Assembly (NCBI GenBank): GCA_009363175.1
Contig: CP045205.1
Location: forward strand, 2,914,001 to 2,978,000
Direction of reading: 5' to 3'
DNA length: 64,000 bases
From: Citrobacter telavivensis
GTDB lineage: Bacteria > Pseudomonadota > Gammaproteobacteria > Enterobacterales > Enterobacteriaceae
Shown here: positions 7,142 to 16,318 of the stretch, one piece after another
Layout of the letters: each line of letters opens with the position of its first letter
How positions within the stretch are numbered: position 1 is the first letter of the stretch
Program-made: the position numbers and the translations under genes
Notes under the pieces: generated by a model
Told to the model about the DNA's origin: nothing
Database searches by the model: none
The model's input: the letters and a program-made list of their open reading frames with translations, nothing else

Positions 7142-9817
7142 TTAAGCGGATTTCTTCGCTTTTTTCTCTGCTTTCGGCGCGGCAGCAACTTCTTTCGCCG
7201 CCGGAGTTCCTTCAGAGTACTCACGACCGTAGAAGGTATCCATCAGGATCTGTTTCAGTTCGGAGATCAGCGGGTAGCGCGGGTTAGCGCCGGTGCACTG
7301 GTCATCGAATGCATCTTCAGACAACTTGTCTACGTGAGCCAGGAAGTCTGCTTCCTGAACGCCCGCTTCGCGGATTGACTTCGGAATACCCAGTTCAGCT
7401 TTCAGGCTTTCCAGCCATGCCAGCAGTTTCTCGATCTTCGCTGCAGTACGGTCGCCCGGTGCGCTCAGACCCAGATGGTCTGCGATTTCAGCATAACGAC
7501 GGCGTGCCTGCGGACGGTCATACTGACTGAAGGCAGTCTGCTTGGTCGGGTTGTCGTTCGCGTTGTAGCGAATAACGTTGCTGATCAGCAGGGCGTTTGC
7601 CAGGCCGTGTGGAATGTGGAACTGAGAGCCCAGTTTGTGCGCCATTGAGTGACAAACACCGAGGAAGGCGTTCGCAAACGCGATACCGGCGATGGTGGCT
7701 GCACTGTGAACACGTTCACGGGCTACCGGGTTTTTAGACCCTTCGTTATAGGACGCCGGCAGATTTTCTTTCAGCAGTTTCAGCGCCTGCAGTGCCTGAC
7801 CGTCGGAGAACTCAGAAGCCAGTACGGAAACGTAAGCTTCCAGGGCGTGAGTCACCGCATCAAGACCACCAAAGGCACACAGTGATTTCGGCATCTCCAT
7901 CACCAGGTTGGCATCGACAATCGCCATATCCGGGGTCAGGGCATAGTCAGCCAGCGGGTATTTCTGGCCGGTTGCATCGTCGGTCACAACAGCGAACGGC
8001 GTGACTTCAGAACCGGTACCGGACGTGGTGGTGACCGCGACCATTTTCGCTTTCACACCCATTTTCGGGAACTTGTAGATACGTTTACGGATATCCATAA
8101 AGCGCAGCGCCAGTTCTTCGAAGTGCGTTTCCGGATGTTCGTACATGACCCACATGATTTTCGCGGCGTCCATCGGGGAACCGCCACCCAGCGCGATGAT
8201 AACGTCTGGTTTGAAGGAGTTTGCCAGTTCTGCGCCTTTACGGACGACAGAAAGCGTTGGGTCAGCTTCCACTTCAAAGAACACTTCGGTTTCAACGCCA
8301 GCGGCTTTCAGCACAGAGGTGATCTGGTCTGCATAACCGTTGTTAAACAGGAAGCGGTCAGTCACGATGAGCGCACGTTTGTGGCCATCAGTAATCACTT
8401 CATCCAGCGCGATAGGCAGTGAGCCACGGCGGAAGTAGATAGATTTCGGAAGTTTGTGCCACAACATGTTTTCAGCTCGCTTAGCAACGGTTTTCTTGTT
8501 GATCAGGTGTTTCGGACCAACGTTTTCAGAGATGGAGTTACCACCCCAGGAACCACAACCCAGAGTCAGGGAAGGTGCGAGTTTGAAGTTATACAGGTCA
8601 CCGATACCACCCTGAGATGCCGGGGTGTTGATCAGGATACGGGCGGTTTTCATCATCTGACCGAAGTAAGCCACGCGTTCCGGCTGGTTGTCCTGGTCGG
8701 TGTACAGACAAGAAGTGTGACCGATACCGCCCATTGCTACCAGTTTCTCTGCTTTGATAACCGCGTCTTCGAAATCTTTCGCACGGTACATCGCCAGCGT
8801 CGGGGACAGTTTTTCGTGAGCGAACGGTTCGCTCTCATCAACCACTTTTACTTCACCGATCAGAATCTTGGTCGTTTCCGGTACCGAGAAGCCGGCCAGT
8901 TCAGCAATTTTATATGCGGGTTGACCTACGATAGCAGCGTTCAGCGCACCATTTTTCAGGATAACGTCCTGAACGGCTTTCAGCTCTTTGCCCTGCAGCA
9001 TGTAGCCGCCGTGGCTGGCGAAACGTTCGCGAACGGCGTCGTAAACTGAATCAACCACAACAACAGACTGTTCAGAAGCACAGATTACGCCGTTGTCGAA
9101 GGTTTTGGACATCAGGACAGATGCAACAGCACGTTTGATATCAGCGGTTTCGTCGATAACCACTGGCGTGTTACCTGCGCCCACGCCGATAGCGGGTTTA
9201 CCGGAGCTGTATGCCGCTTTCACCATGCCCGGACCACCGGTTGCCAGAATCAGGTTGATATCCGGGTGGTGCATCAGTGCATTAGACAGTTCTACGGAAG
9301 GTTGATCGATCCAGCCAATCAGGTCTTTCGGTGCGCCAGCCGCGATAGCCGCCTGCAGCACGATATCTGCCGCTTTGTTGGTCGCATCTTTCGCACGTGG
9401 GTGCGGAGAGAAGATGATTGCGTTACGAGTTTTCAGGCTGATCAGGGACTTAAAGATCGCCGTAGAGGTTGGGTTAGTGGTAGGTACGATACCGCAGATG
9501 ATACCGATAGGTTCAGCAATGGTGATGGTCCCGAAGGTGTCGTCTTCAGACAGCACGCCGCAGGTTTTTTCATCTTTGTAAGCGTTATAGATGTACTCAG
9601 AAGCAAAGTGGTTTTTAATCACTTTATCTTCGACGATACCCATGCCAGATTCGGCAACGGCCATCTTCGCGAGAGGGATTCGAGCATCTGCAGCGGCCAG
9701 AGCGGCGGCGCGGAAGATTTTATCAACTTGTTCTTGAGTGAAACTGGCATATTCACGCTGGGCTTTTTTGACGCGCTCGACGAGTGCGTTAAGTTCAGCG
9801 ACATTAGTAACAGCCAT
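7142..9817 (-). CDS. adhE: Bifunctional aldehyde-alcohol dehydrogenase AdhE
   Basis: Converts acetyl-CoA to acetaldehyde and then to ethanol, reoxidising two NADH in mixed-acid fermentation; it forms long filaments called spirosomes. The 891-residue length equals E. coli. The N-terminal CoA-dependent aldehyde dehydrogenase half has the catalytic Cys in NGVICASEQS; the C-terminal half is an iron-dependent alcohol dehydrogenase with GGGSPMDAAK and the metal-binding stretch around CHSMAHKLGSQFHIPHG. The tail is rich in Ala and Lys. An AGGAGAG ribosome site sits 5 bases upstream. A long 5' leader precedes it, as in E. coli. Confidence 0.98.
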   Translation of the reverse strand: MAVTNVAELNALVERVKKAQREYASFTQEQVDKIFRAAALAAADARIPLAKMAVAESGMGIVEDKVIKNHFASEYIYNAYKDEKTCGVLSEDDTFGTITIAEPIGIICGIVPTTNPTSTAIFKSLISLKTRNAIIFSPHPRAKDATNKAADIVLQAAIAAGAPKDLIGWIDQPSVELSNALMHHPDINLILATGGPGMVKAAYSSGKPAIGVGAGNTPVVIDETADIKRAVASVLMSKTFDNGVICASEQSVVVVDSVYDAVRERFASHGGYMLQGKELKAVQDVILKNGALNAAIVGQPAYKIAELAGFSVPETTKILIGEVKVVDESEPFAHEKLSPTLAMYRAKDFEDAVIKAEKLVAMGGIGHTSCLYTDQDNQPERVAYFGQMMKTARILINTPASQGGIGDLYNFKLAPSLTLGCGSWGGNSISENVGPKHLINKKTVAKRAENMLWHKLPKSIYFRRGSLPIALDEVITDGHKRALIVTDRFLFNNGYADQITSVLKAAGVETEVFFEVEADPTLSVVRKGAELANSFKPDVIIALGGGSPMDAAKIMWVMYEHPETHFEELALRFMDIRKRIYKFPKMGVKAKMVAVTTTSGTGSEVTPFAVVTDDATGQKYPLADYALTPDMAIVDANLVMEMPKSLCAFGGLDAVTHALEAYVSVLASEFSDGQALQALKLLKENLPASYNEGSKNPVARERVHSAATIAGIAFANAFLGVCHSMAHKLGSQFHIPHGLANALLISNVIRYNANDNPTKQTAFSQYDRPQARRRYAEIADHLGLSAPGDRTAAKIEKLLAWLESLKAELGIPKSIREAGVQEADFLAHVDKLSEDAFDDQCTGANPRYPLISELKQILMDTFYGREYSEGTPAAKEVAAAPKAEKKAKKSA

Positions 9818-10293
9818 AATGCTCTCCTGATAATGTTAAACTTTTTTAGTAAATCATCTGCTCGATACGTGAGTATAGACAGCGGGCGTTAGTTTGCATA
9901 ACGGCCAGAAAATCAATTGGTTACTTAACGTCCAGTTTGCTCTGATTTACTAAAAGAGTTTATGCGTCAGCGGCATCTAACTCTAACGCGTTACTTCCAG
10001 GTGGCGTAAGCAAGGTTACTCACTTCTGAGTAGCTATTACGTGATCTGGATCAATATTTGTCAAAGCTGACACCTTTCAGCAGGCCCTTTTAGCCCTTAA
10101 CGCTAAGTGTTGTCTAATTGTAGTGGTGAATGGCTATCAAATTATCATAATTAAAACATATTGGTAACACTCAGGAATGGTAGCAATTTTACGTTTGCCC
10201 TGGTGAAATGTACTGTGAAAAGGCGTATCTTCAGCACGGTTTTCACCCGGTAACTTTAACTCATTTTATACGGCTAACGCTTCGGAGCTAACC
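9818..10293. promoter_or_regulatory. adhE control region and leader
   Basis: A 476-base stretch between the divergent adhE and ychE genes with no convincing ORF. On the minus strand 10041-10054 reads TTGATCCAGATCAC, one base from the FNR consensus TTGAT-N4-ATCAA and also CRP-half-like. The E. coli adhE leader is long and the gene answers to Cra, Fis, NarL and RpoS; I cannot place those sites here. Binding at the FNR-like palindrome is inference. Confidence 0.5.
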
Positions 10294-10941
10294 GTGATCC
10301 AAACGCTGTTTGATTTTCCTGTTTATTTCAAATTTTTCATCGGGTTGTTTGCGTTAGTGAACCCGGTTGGGATTATTCCTGTCTTCATCAGTATGACCAG
10401 CTACCAGACAGCGGCGGCGCGCAATAAAACGAACCTGACTGCCAACCTGTCCGTCGCGATCATTCTGTGGACCTCGTTATTCCTCGGTGACGGCATCCTG
10501 CAACTGTTCGGCATCTCAATTGACTCGTTCCGCATTGCTGGCGGTATCCTGGTGGTAACCATCGCGATGTCGATGATTAGCGGGAAACTGGGAGAGGATA
10601 AACAGAACAAGCAGGAAAAATCGGAAACGGCAATCCGGGAAAGCGTGGGCGTCGTTCCTCTGGCGCTGCCGCTGATGGCGGGTCCTGGGGCGATCAGTTC
10701 GACCATCGTGTGGGGAACGCGTTACCACAGCGTAATGTACCTGCTTGGCTTTTTTGTGGCGATTGCGATTTTTGCCCTGTGCTGTTGGGGACTTTTCCGT
10801 ATGGCACCGTGGTTGGTGCGAGTTCTGGGGCAGACGGGTATTAACGTGATTACCCGAATTATGGGTCTGCTATTAATGGCGCTGGGCATCGAATTTATTG
10901 TCACGGGTATTAAGGCCATATTTCCTGGGCTGTTAAGTTAA
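10294..10941 (+). CDS. ychE: YchE, MarC-family inner-membrane protein
   Basis: A 215-residue membrane protein of the MarC/UPF0056 family, with about six hydrophobic segments and nothing but short loops. The family was once linked to multiple antibiotic resistance or amino-acid export, but its function remains unsettled. Conserved segments include NPVGIIPVF near residue 25 and PLMAGPGAIS near residue 130. The start is GTG at 10294, giving MIQTLFDFPVYFKFFIG, as in E. coli. It is divergent from adhE and has its own hairpin downstream. Confidence 0.93.
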   Translation: MIQTLFDFPVYFKFFIGLFALVNPVGIIPVFISMTSYQTAAARNKTNLTANLSVAIILWTSLFLGDGILQLFGISIDSFRIAGGILVVTIAMSMISGKLGEDKQNKQEKSETAIRESVGVVPLALPLMAGPGAISSTIVWGTRYHSVMYLLGFFVAIAIFALCCWGLFRMAPWLVRVLGQTGINVITRIMGLLLMALGIEFIVTGIKAIFPGLLS

Positions 10942-10964
10942 TTTGCTTTCAGATGAAATAACCT

Positions 10965-10986
10965 ACGGAGCTGTTCGCGGCTCCGT
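10965..10986 (+). terminator. Hairpin after ychE
   Basis: Stem ACGGAGC / GCTCCGT with an 8-base loop, 23 bases past the ychE stop. The T-run is poor (TCATCTCT), so it is either a weak or a factor-assisted terminator. Confidence 0.45.
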
Positions 10987-11005
10987 TCATCTCTATGTTC
11001 TACTT

Positions 11006-11137
11006 CTACGTTTCGTCACCTTTCTGACTTTCAGGTCCGTACTTCGGGAAAAACTCATGCCCTTCTGGGTGTAAATCCTCTTGATTTTGCAGCGCTTTTA
11101 CTCCCGTTTCATACTGCCACTTTGTTATTTTGCTCAC
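11006..11137 (-). CDS. Candidate small protein, 43 codons, between ychE and oppA
   Basis: A minus-strand ORF with GTG start, 43 residues, beginning MSKITKWQYETGV and ending ESQKGDET. A good Shine-Dalgarno AGGA lies 7 bases before the GTG. The product is hydrophilic and charged, with no signal peptide or membrane segment. The frame stays open for about 33 codons further upstream without an ATG or GTG, so it could instead be the 3' remnant of a longer lost gene. I do not recognise a family. It lies antisense to any ychE read-through and is not part of the opp operon. Confidence 0.4.
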   Translation of the reverse strand: MSKITKWQYETGVKALQNQEDLHPEGHEFFPKYGPESQKGDET

Positions 11138-11339
11138 ATCACAATCCTGGGCTTGCTGAAGGATAATTGAGATGATATTAGTTAATTCAGTGAACCTGCA
11201 GATGAATGTGCTAAAAAATAACCAATTGTTAAATTATCGTACATTTTAACGCCTTTTGCTGATATCAACGCTTTCAGTCTGATGAGGTGCTGTTAATTGT
11301 ATGATTAATAAGTGATTATATTTATTTTATATGTTTCGG

Positions 11340-11366
11340 AACGTTCCGCCGGAGCGTTATTTTTTC
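11340..11366 (+). terminator. Orphan intrinsic terminator 340 bases before oppA
   Basis: Eight-pair stem (AACGTTCC / GGAGCGTT, with one G-T pair) and a GCC loop, followed by ATTTTTTCT. It lies on the plus strand 400 bases past ychE and well upstream of oppA, with no plus-strand gene ending at it. It could end ychE read-through, a long-leader attenuated opp transcript, or a small RNA. Confidence 0.65.
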
Positions 11367-11684
11367 TCTAAAAGAGAATTGCTTAACAAATCTGTAAATT
11401 GTATTGGCGGTTAATTAATGCTTTTGTTACTTTCCGACAGTTCATATTGCAGCAGATTGCTCGTTGATGAGAATAAATATCAACAAGGCAGTTCAGCCCA
11501 CTATTCATGCGCCCCTGGCAGGAGAGGCGTATAACGAATCGACGTAAGGCGATCAAACGAATCGCCAGAATAAATAAAGTCGGTGATAGCAGGCAGTAAA
11601 CGACCTGACAGCTGAAAGTCTCCGGAGCTGCTCAGAGATCCCTGACGGGATTAACAGGCTGGTGATTTAACCAGTAATTATAAT

Positions 11685-11715
11685 GAGGGAGTACAAACAC
11701 AATGACCAACACGAA
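11685..11715 (+). promoter_or_regulatory. oppA translation start region, probable GcvB target
   Basis: The ribosome site GAGGGAG is followed by a C/A-rich stretch ACAAACACA leading into the oppA ATG at 11702. In E. coli and Salmonella the GU-rich seed of the small RNA GcvB pairs with C/A-rich sequences at the oppA start and blocks translation. The sequence fits this; pairing is inferred. Confidence 0.5.
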
Positions 11716-13330
11716 AAAAAGTTTAGTGGCGGCAGGAATTTTGACTGCGCTAATCGCCGGAAATGTGGCGACGGCGGCGGTTGTTCCCGCAGGTGTGCAA
11801 CTGGCAGAAAAACAGACGCTGGTGCGAAATAATGGCTCAGAAGTACAGTCCCTCGATCCGCACAAAATTGAAGGGGTGCCGGAATCCAATATCAGCCGCG
11901 ATCTGTTCGAAGGTTTAATCATCAGTGACGTCGACGGTAAACCGTCCCCGGGCGTGGCTGAGAAATGGGAAAATAAAGACTTTAAAGTCTGGACATTCCA
12001 TCTGCGCAAAGACGCAAAATGGTCAGATGGCTCGCCGGTGACGGCCCACGATTTTGTATACAGCTGGCAGCGTCTGGCGAATCCGAATACCGCATCTCCA
12101 TACGCCAGTTATCTCCAGTATGGTCACATCGTCAATATTGACGACATTGTTGCCGGCAAGAAACCACCAACCGATCTCGGTGTTAAAGCCATCGATGATA
12201 ATACCTTTGAAGTCACACTCAGCGAGCCTGTTCCTTATTTCTACAAACTGCTGGTGCACTCATCCGTTTCCCCGGTTCCTAAAGCCGCTGTCGAAAAATA
12301 CGGTGAGAAGTGGACACAGCCAGCGAATATCATCACCAACGGTGCGTATAAGCTGAAAGACTGGGTCGTCAACGAGCATATCGTGCTTGAGCGCAATCCT
12401 AATTATTGGGACAACGCCAAAACGGTCATTAATCAGGTGACCTACCTGCCAATCGCTTCAGAAGTGACGGACGTCAACCGTTACCGCAGCGGTGAAATCG
12501 ACATGACCTATAACAACATGCCGATTGAACTGTTCCAGAAGTTGAAAAAAGAGATCCCGAACGAAGTTCACGTTGACCCGTATCTGTGCACCTACTATTA
12601 CGAAATCAATAACCAGAAAGCACCGTTTACGGATGTCCGCGTGCGTACCGCGCTCAAGCTGGCGCTGGACCGCGATATTATCGTTAATAAAGTGAAAAAC
12701 CAGGGCGACCTGCCGGCATACAGCTTCACGCCTCCGTACACCGACGGCGCAAAACTGACTCAACCAGAGTGGTTTGGCTGGACGCAGGAAAAACGTAACG
12801 AAGAAGCGAAAAAATTACTGGCTGAAGCCGGATATACCGCGGAAAAACCGTTGACCTTCAACCTGTTGTATAACACCTCCGATCTGCATAAAAAACTGGC
12901 TATTGCCGCCGCGTCCATCTGGAAGAAAAACTTAGGCGTGAATGTGAAGCTGGAAAACCAGGAGTGGAAAACCTTCCTCGATACGCGTCATCAGGGTAAC
13001 TATGATGTCTCGCGTGCGGCCTGGTGTGCGGATTACAACGAGCCAACGTCCTTCCTGAATATGGTGTTGTCTGACAGCTCGAACAACACGACGCACTATA
13101 AGAGCCCGGCGTTTGACAAGATCCTTGCCGATGCGCTGAAAGCAACGAATGAAGAGCAGCGTACTGAGCTGTACGGTAAAGCCGAGCAGCAGCTTGATAA
13201 AGATTCTGCGATTGTGCCGGTGTTCTACTACGTCAACGCCCGTTTGGTTAAACCGTGGGTGGGTGGTTATACCGGTAAAGACCCGATGGATAATATCCAC
13301 GTAAAAGACTTGTATATTATCAAGCATTAA
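11702..13330 (+). CDS. oppA: Periplasmic oligopeptide-binding protein OppA
   Basis: Captures peptides of about 2-5 residues in the periplasm and hands them to OppBCDF. The 542-residue precursor has a signal peptide (MTNTKKSLVAAGILTALIAG followed by an AxA-type cleavage near residue 26) and the class 5 solute-binding fold with the SLDPHKIEGVPES opening and a long YNTSDLHKKLA region. It heads the opp operon. A strong hairpin follows the gene, which would let oppA be expressed above oppBCDF, as binding proteins usually are. Confidence 0.97.
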   Translation: MTNTKKSLVAAGILTALIAGNVATAAVVPAGVQLAEKQTLVRNNGSEVQSLDPHKIEGVPESNISRDLFEGLIISDVDGKPSPGVAEKWENKDFKVWTFHLRKDAKWSDGSPVTAHDFVYSWQRLANPNTASPYASYLQYGHIVNIDDIVAGKKPPTDLGVKAIDDNTFEVTLSEPVPYFYKLLVHSSVSPVPKAAVEKYGEKWTQPANIITNGAYKLKDWVVNEHIVLERNPNYWDNAKTVINQVTYLPIASEVTDVNRYRSGEIDMTYNNMPIELFQKLKKEIPNEVHVDPYLCTYYYEINNQKAPFTDVRVRTALKLALDRDIIVNKVKNQGDLPAYSFTPPYTDGAKLTQPEWFGWTQEKRNEEAKKLLAEAGYTAEKPLTFNLLYNTSDLHKKLAIAAASIWKKNLGVNVKLENQEWKTFLDTRHQGNYDVSRAAWCADYNEPTSFLNMVLSDSSNNTTHYKSPAFDKILADALKATNEEQRTELYGKAEQQLDKDSAIVPVFYYVNARLVKPWVGGYTGKDPMDNIHVKDLYIIKH

Positions 13331-13340
13331 TGGCAAAGGG

Positions 13341-13375
13341 TGGGGCAGCATAGGTTGCCCCACAGTGTCTTTTTT
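13341..13375 (+). terminator. oppA-oppB intercistronic hairpin
   Basis: Stem TGGGGCA / TGCCCCA with an 8-base loop, followed after a few bases by CTTTTTT. It probably stops part of the transcription or protects the oppA 3' end, so that oppBCDF are made in smaller amounts. Confidence 0.7.
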
Positions 13376-13449
13376 CGTCGACTCTCAACACTCCTCATCA
13401 GTGGTTCTGCGTGAAGGGGTGTAAAGGCACTCGCCAGAAGGTACGGGCA

Positions 13450-14370
13450 ATGTTGAAATTTATTCTACGCCGCTGTCTGGAAGCAATTCCGACACTGTTT
13501 ATTCTTATTACCATTTCGTTCTTTATGATGCGCCTTGCGCCGGGAAGTCCTTTCACCGGTGAACGCGCGCTGCCAGCGGAAGTCCTGGCGAATATTGAAG
13601 CGAAATACCATCTGAACGATCCCATCATGACCCAGTATTTCAGTTACCTGAAGCAGCTGGCGCACGGTGATTTCGGCCCTTCTTTTAAATACAAAGATTA
13701 TACGGTTAACGATCTGGTCGCCTCGAGCTTCCCGGTTTCCGCGAAGCTGGGCCTTGCGGCCTTTCTTCTGGCCGTGATCCTCGGGGTGAGCGCCGGCGTG
13801 ATTGCCGCGTTGAAGCAAAACACGCGATGGGACTATGCGGTCATGGGGGTGGCCATGACCGGGGTGGTGATACCGAGCTTTGTGGTCGCACCGCTGCTGG
13901 TCATGATATTTGCGATCACCCTCAAGTGGCTGCCGGGCGGCGGCTGGAACGGTGGGGCGTTGAAATTTATGATCCTGCCGATGGTGGCGCTCTCGCTGGC
14001 CTATATTGCCAGTATTGCGCGTATCACCCGTGGCTCGATGATTGAAGTGCTGCACTCGAATTTCATCCGCACCGCGCGAGCCAAAGGGCTGCCGATGCGT
14101 CGCATCATTTTTCGCCATGCATTGAAACCCGCGCTGCTCCCGGTGCTTTCGTATATGGGACCAGCGTTTGTCGGGATTATCACCGGTTCGATGGTCATTG
14201 AAACAATTTATGGTTTGCCGGGTATCGGTCAGCTGTTTGTTAACGGCGCGCTGAACCGCGATTACTCGCTGGTTCTCAGCCTGACGATCCTCGTGGGGGC
14301 ATTAACCATTGTCTTTAATGCGATAGTTGACGTGCTGTACGCCGTCATCGACCCGAAAATTCGTTACTGA
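13450..14370 (+). CDS. oppB: Oligopeptide ABC transporter permease OppB
   Basis: Inner-membrane permease of the Opp importer; it pairs with OppC. The 306 residues match E. coli. The first segment is MLKFILRRCLEAIPTLFILI, followed by a periplasmic stretch and five more membrane helices, with the EAA loop containing RTARAKGLP that docks on the ATPases. I chose ATG 13450 over the longer frame from 13411 because it matches the family start. Confidence 0.96.
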   Translation: MLKFILRRCLEAIPTLFILITISFFMMRLAPGSPFTGERALPAEVLANIEAKYHLNDPIMTQYFSYLKQLAHGDFGPSFKYKDYTVNDLVASSFPVSAKLGLAAFLLAVILGVSAGVIAALKQNTRWDYAVMGVAMTGVVIPSFVVAPLLVMIFAITLKWLPGGGWNGGALKFMILPMVALSLAYIASIARITRGSMIEVLHSNFIRTARAKGLPMRRIIFRHALKPALLPVLSYMGPAFVGIITGSMVIETIYGLPGIGQLFVNGALNRDYSLVLSLTILVGALTIVFNAIVDVLYAVIDPKIRY

Positions 14371-14384
14371 TACTGGAGCTCGCG

Positions 14385-15293
14385 ATGATGTTAAGTAAGA
14401 AAAACAGCGACGCGCTGGAGAATTTCAGTGAGAAGCTGGAGGTCGAAGGACGCAGCCTGTGGCAGGATGCACGCCGTCGTTTCATGCATAACCGCGCCGC
14501 GGTCGCCAGTCTGATTGTGCTGGTATTGATCGCGCTGTTTGTGACGCTGGCACCCATGCTGTCGCAGTTCACCTACTTCGATACCGACTGGGGAATGATG
14601 TCCAGCGCGCCAGATACCGAATCAGGCCACTATTTCGGTACCGACTCCTCTGGACGTGACCTGCTGGTGCGCGTGGCGATTGGCGGGCGGATCTCGCTGA
14701 TGGTCGGCATCGCCGCCGCGCTGGTAGCCGTGGTGGTGGGCACGCTGTACGGCTCGCTTTCTGGCTATCTGGGCGGAAAAATCGACTCCGTGATGATGCG
14801 TCTGCTGGAAATCCTCAACTCCTTCCCGTTTATGTTCTTCGTTATTCTGCTGGTCACCTTCTTCGGACAAAACATTCTGCTGATTTTTGTGGCGATCGGA
14901 ATGGTCTCCTGGCTGGATATGGCGCGTATTGTGCGTGGGCAGACCCTGAGCCTGAAGCGCAAAGAGTTTATCGAGGCCGCGCAGGTGGGCGGCGTGTCGA
15001 CCGGCAATATCGTACTGCGTCATATTGTGCCTAACGTGCTGGGCGTGGTGGTGGTGTATGCCTCTTTGCTGGTGCCAAGCATGATCCTGTTTGAATCCTT
15101 CCTCAGCTTCCTGGGACTGGGAACGCAGGAGCCGTTGAGCAGTTGGGGCGCATTACTGAGTGATGGCGCCAACTCGATGGAAGTGTCGCCATGGCTACTG
15201 CTGTTCCCGGCAGGCTTCCTGGTGGTGACGTTGTTCTGTTTTAACTTTATTGGCGATGGCCTGCGTGATGCCCTCGACCCGAAAGACCGTTAA
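14385..15293 (+). CDS. oppC: Oligopeptide ABC transporter permease OppC
   Basis: Second permease of the Opp importer, 302 residues like E. coli. It has a long cytoplasmic N terminus (about 45 residues) before the first membrane helix, a periplasmic domain with FGTDSSGRDLL, and an EAA loop with EAAQVGGVSTGNI. It starts 14 bases after oppB, and oppD begins 11 bases after it, consistent with one operon. Confidence 0.96.
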   Translation: MMLSKKNSDALENFSEKLEVEGRSLWQDARRRFMHNRAAVASLIVLVLIALFVTLAPMLSQFTYFDTDWGMMSSAPDTESGHYFGTDSSGRDLLVRVAIGGRISLMVGIAAALVAVVVGTLYGSLSGYLGGKIDSVMMRLLEILNSFPFMFFVILLVTFFGQNILLIFVAIGMVSWLDMARIVRGQTLSLKRKEFIEAAQVGGVSTGNIVLRHIVPNVLGVVVVYASLLVPSMILFESFLSFLGLGTQEPLSSWGALLSDGANSMEVSPWLLLFPAGFLVVTLFCFNFIGDGLRDALDPKDR

Positions 15294-15304
15294 GGAGTGC
15301 AGCC

Positions 15305-16318
15305 ATGAGCGTAATTGAAACTGCAAGCGTGCCGTTCACGCAGCAAAGGGCTAACGCACTGCTGGACGTAAAAGATCTCCGCGTGACGTTCAGCACTCCG
15401 GACGGTGATGTCACCGCAGTGAATGATTTGAACTTTACGCTGCGCGCCGGAGAAACCCTCGGTATCGTGGGGGAGTCCGGTTCAGGCAAATCGCAGACCG
15501 CGTTTGCGCTGATGGGGCTGCTGGCCGCCAATGGCCGGATTGGCGGTTCGGCGACCTTCAGCGGACGCGAGATCCTCAATCTGCCGGAGCGTGAACTGAA
15601 TAAACTGCGCGCCGAACAGATCTCGATGATTTTCCAGGACCCGATGACCTCGCTGAACCCTTACATGCGCGTCGGAGAGCAACTGATGGAAGTGCTGATG
15701 CTGCATAAAAGCATGAGCAAAGCGGAGGCGTTTGACGAGTCGGTCAGAATGCTGGACGCGGTCAAAATGCCGGAAGCGCGTAAGCGGATGAAGATGTTCC
15801 CGCATGAATTTTCCGGTGGTATGCGCCAGCGCGTGATGATCGCAATGGCGCTGCTGTGCAGGCCGAAGTTACTGATTGCCGACGAACCGACGACCGCGCT
15901 GGACGTCACCGTACAGGCGCAAATCATGACGCTTCTGAATGAACTGAAGCGTGAATTTAACACCGCAATCATCATGATTACCCACGATCTTGGGGTTGTG
16001 GCCGGTATCTGCGACAAAGTACTGGTGATGTATGCCGGTCGGACTATGGAATACGGTAATGCCCGCGATGTCTTTTATCAGCCCGTTCATCCGTATTCGA
16101 TTGGCCTGCTGAACGCAGTGCCGCGTCTGGATGGTGAAGGCGAAGAGATGCTGACTATTCCGGGAAACCCGCCCAACTTACTGCGTCTGCCGAAAGGCTG
16201 TCCGTTTCAGCCGCGTTGCCCTCATGCGATGGAGATTTGCAGCACCGCGCCGCCGCTGGAAGAGTTCAGTCCAGGACGTCTGCGCGCCTGCTTTAAACCG
16301 GTGGAGGATCTGGCATGA
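15305..16318 (+). CDS. oppD: Oligopeptide ABC transporter ATPase OppD
   Basis: One of two ATPases that drive peptide import. In 337 residues it has the Walker A GESGSGKSQT (about residue 58), the signature FSGGMRQRVMIAMAL, Walker B LLIADEPTTALD, and the C-terminal oligopeptide extension with the cysteine-containing GCPFQPRCPHAMEIC, which binds an iron-sulfur cluster in studied relatives. Its stop codon overlaps the oppF start (ATGA). Confidence 0.97.
   Translation: MSVIETASVPFTQQRANALLDVKDLRVTFSTPDGDVTAVNDLNFTLRAGETLGIVGESGSGKSQTAFALMGLLAANGRIGGSATFSGREILNLPERELNKLRAEQISMIFQDPMTSLNPYMRVGEQLMEVLMLHKSMSKAEAFDESVRMLDAVKMPEARKRMKMFPHEFSGGMRQRVMIAMALLCRPKLLIADEPTTALDVTVQAQIMTLLNELKREFNTAIIMITHDLGVVAGICDKVLVMYAGRTMEYGNARDVFYQPVHPYSIGLLNAVPRLDGEGEEMLTIPGNPPNLLRLPKGCPFQPRCPHAMEICSTAPPLEEFSPGRLRACFKPVEDLA

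Noticed and set aside
8456..9892. Long plus-strand frames (197 and 208 codons) opposite adhE
   Set aside because: They are antisense shadows of a highly expressed, codon-biased gene; no ribosome sites or family features.
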